From the NCBI GenBank assembly GCA_023391185.1, contig JAEWBI010000012.1:1-30616 (forward strand): a DNA stretch of 30,616 bases. The letters run 5' to 3'. Shown one piece after another: positions 30,498 through 30,616 of the stretch. The notes under the pieces are model-generated. The model ran no database searches. It had not been told where the DNA came from and worked only from the letters and a program-made list of their open reading frames with translations. The stretch's first letter is position 1; the number at the start of each line of letters is the position of its first letter. The translations under genes and the position numbers were made by a program. Source of the stretch: Bacillota bacterium. Its GTDB lineage: Bacteria; Bacillota_I; Bacilli_A; RF39; UBA660.

Positions 30498-30616
30498 ATG
30501 ACAAAAAAAGGATTTACATTAATTGAACTTTTGGCAGTAATATTAATACTAGGTATAATAGCGTTAATAGCAATACCAACAGTAACCAAAATCATTGATC
30601 AAAGTAAAAAAGGAGC
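30498..30616 (+). CDS. Type IV prepilin-like protein (N-terminal part)
   Basis: The first 39 codons encode MTKKGFTLIELLAVILILG followed by IIALIAIPTVTKII. This is the classical class III signal peptide: cleavage by a PilD/ComC-type prepilin peptidase after Gly5, new N-terminus Phe6 that is methylated, and Glu5 of the mature protein for assembly. The long hydrophobic helix forms the filament core. AGAAGGAG precedes the ATG. The window ends here, so length and subtype cannot be told; a ComGC-like competence pseudopilin or a secreted-filament major pilin are both possible. Other pilus genes presumably lie downstream. Confidence 0.85.
   Translation, partial: MTKKGFTLIELLAVILILGIIALIAIPTVTKIIDQSKKG

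Overview
The window is A+T-rich bacterial DNA read with the standard code: the PuuD-like amidotransferase gene ends in TGA and tryptophan is TGG throughout. Strong AGGAGG or GGTGAT ribosome binding sites, a glmS ribozyme, division-cluster order murG-murB-divIB-ftsA-ftsZ-spoIIGA-sigE, and the sporulation genes spoIVB, spoIIGA and sigE point to a low-GC, endospore-lineage member of the Bacillota. An uncultured gut lineage of reduced Bacilli is my guess, not something the sequence proves. Nearly all genes lie on the + strand; glmS is the one exception. Gaps are short, and most hold an intrinsic terminator followed closely by an extended -10 promoter.

Layout. 1-4691: the end of nusB, xseA, xseB, a 435-base gap with a possible structured RNA, spoIVB behind a hairpin that masks its ribosome binding site, a C39-like cysteine peptidase and folD. 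This looks like a shrunken form of the nusB-folD-xseA-xseB...recN-spoIVB-spo0A block of Bacillus. 4714-6654: a GNAT acetyltransferase, a zinc-dependent phospholipase C-like protein and a class I glutamine amidotransferase. 6655-10212: two unrecognised envelope genes behind two strong promoters. One is a membrane-anchored surface protein with ten Cys-flanked repeats of mostly 25-residue period; the other is an acidic single-pass membrane protein. 10231-13186: a MerR/GyrI regulator with a 19-base-spacer promoter, and glmS on the minus strand behind its ribozyme.

13254-18644: a response regulator and histidine kinase, then an ABC ATPase and a large MacB/FtsX-type permease on a separate transcript with repeated half-sites at its promoter; probably a sensing and export or envelope-stress module. 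18667-20116: two unrecognised cytoplasmic proteins. 20207-25468: murG, murB, divIB, ftsA, ftsZ (cell wall and divisome). 25488-26970: spoIIGA overlapping sigE, the protease and pro-sigma pair of the mother cell. 27023-30343: a second large FtsX-type permease without an ATPase gene, then a zinc-ribbon membrane protein. 30498 to the end: the start of a type IV prepilin-like gene.

The least explained parts are the 1705-2139 gap, the surface-protein pair at 6841-10160 with an unusual hairpin between its genes, the orphan permease, and the hypothetical pair at 18667-20116. I found no tRNA or rRNA gene, CRISPR array, insertion sequence or prophage.
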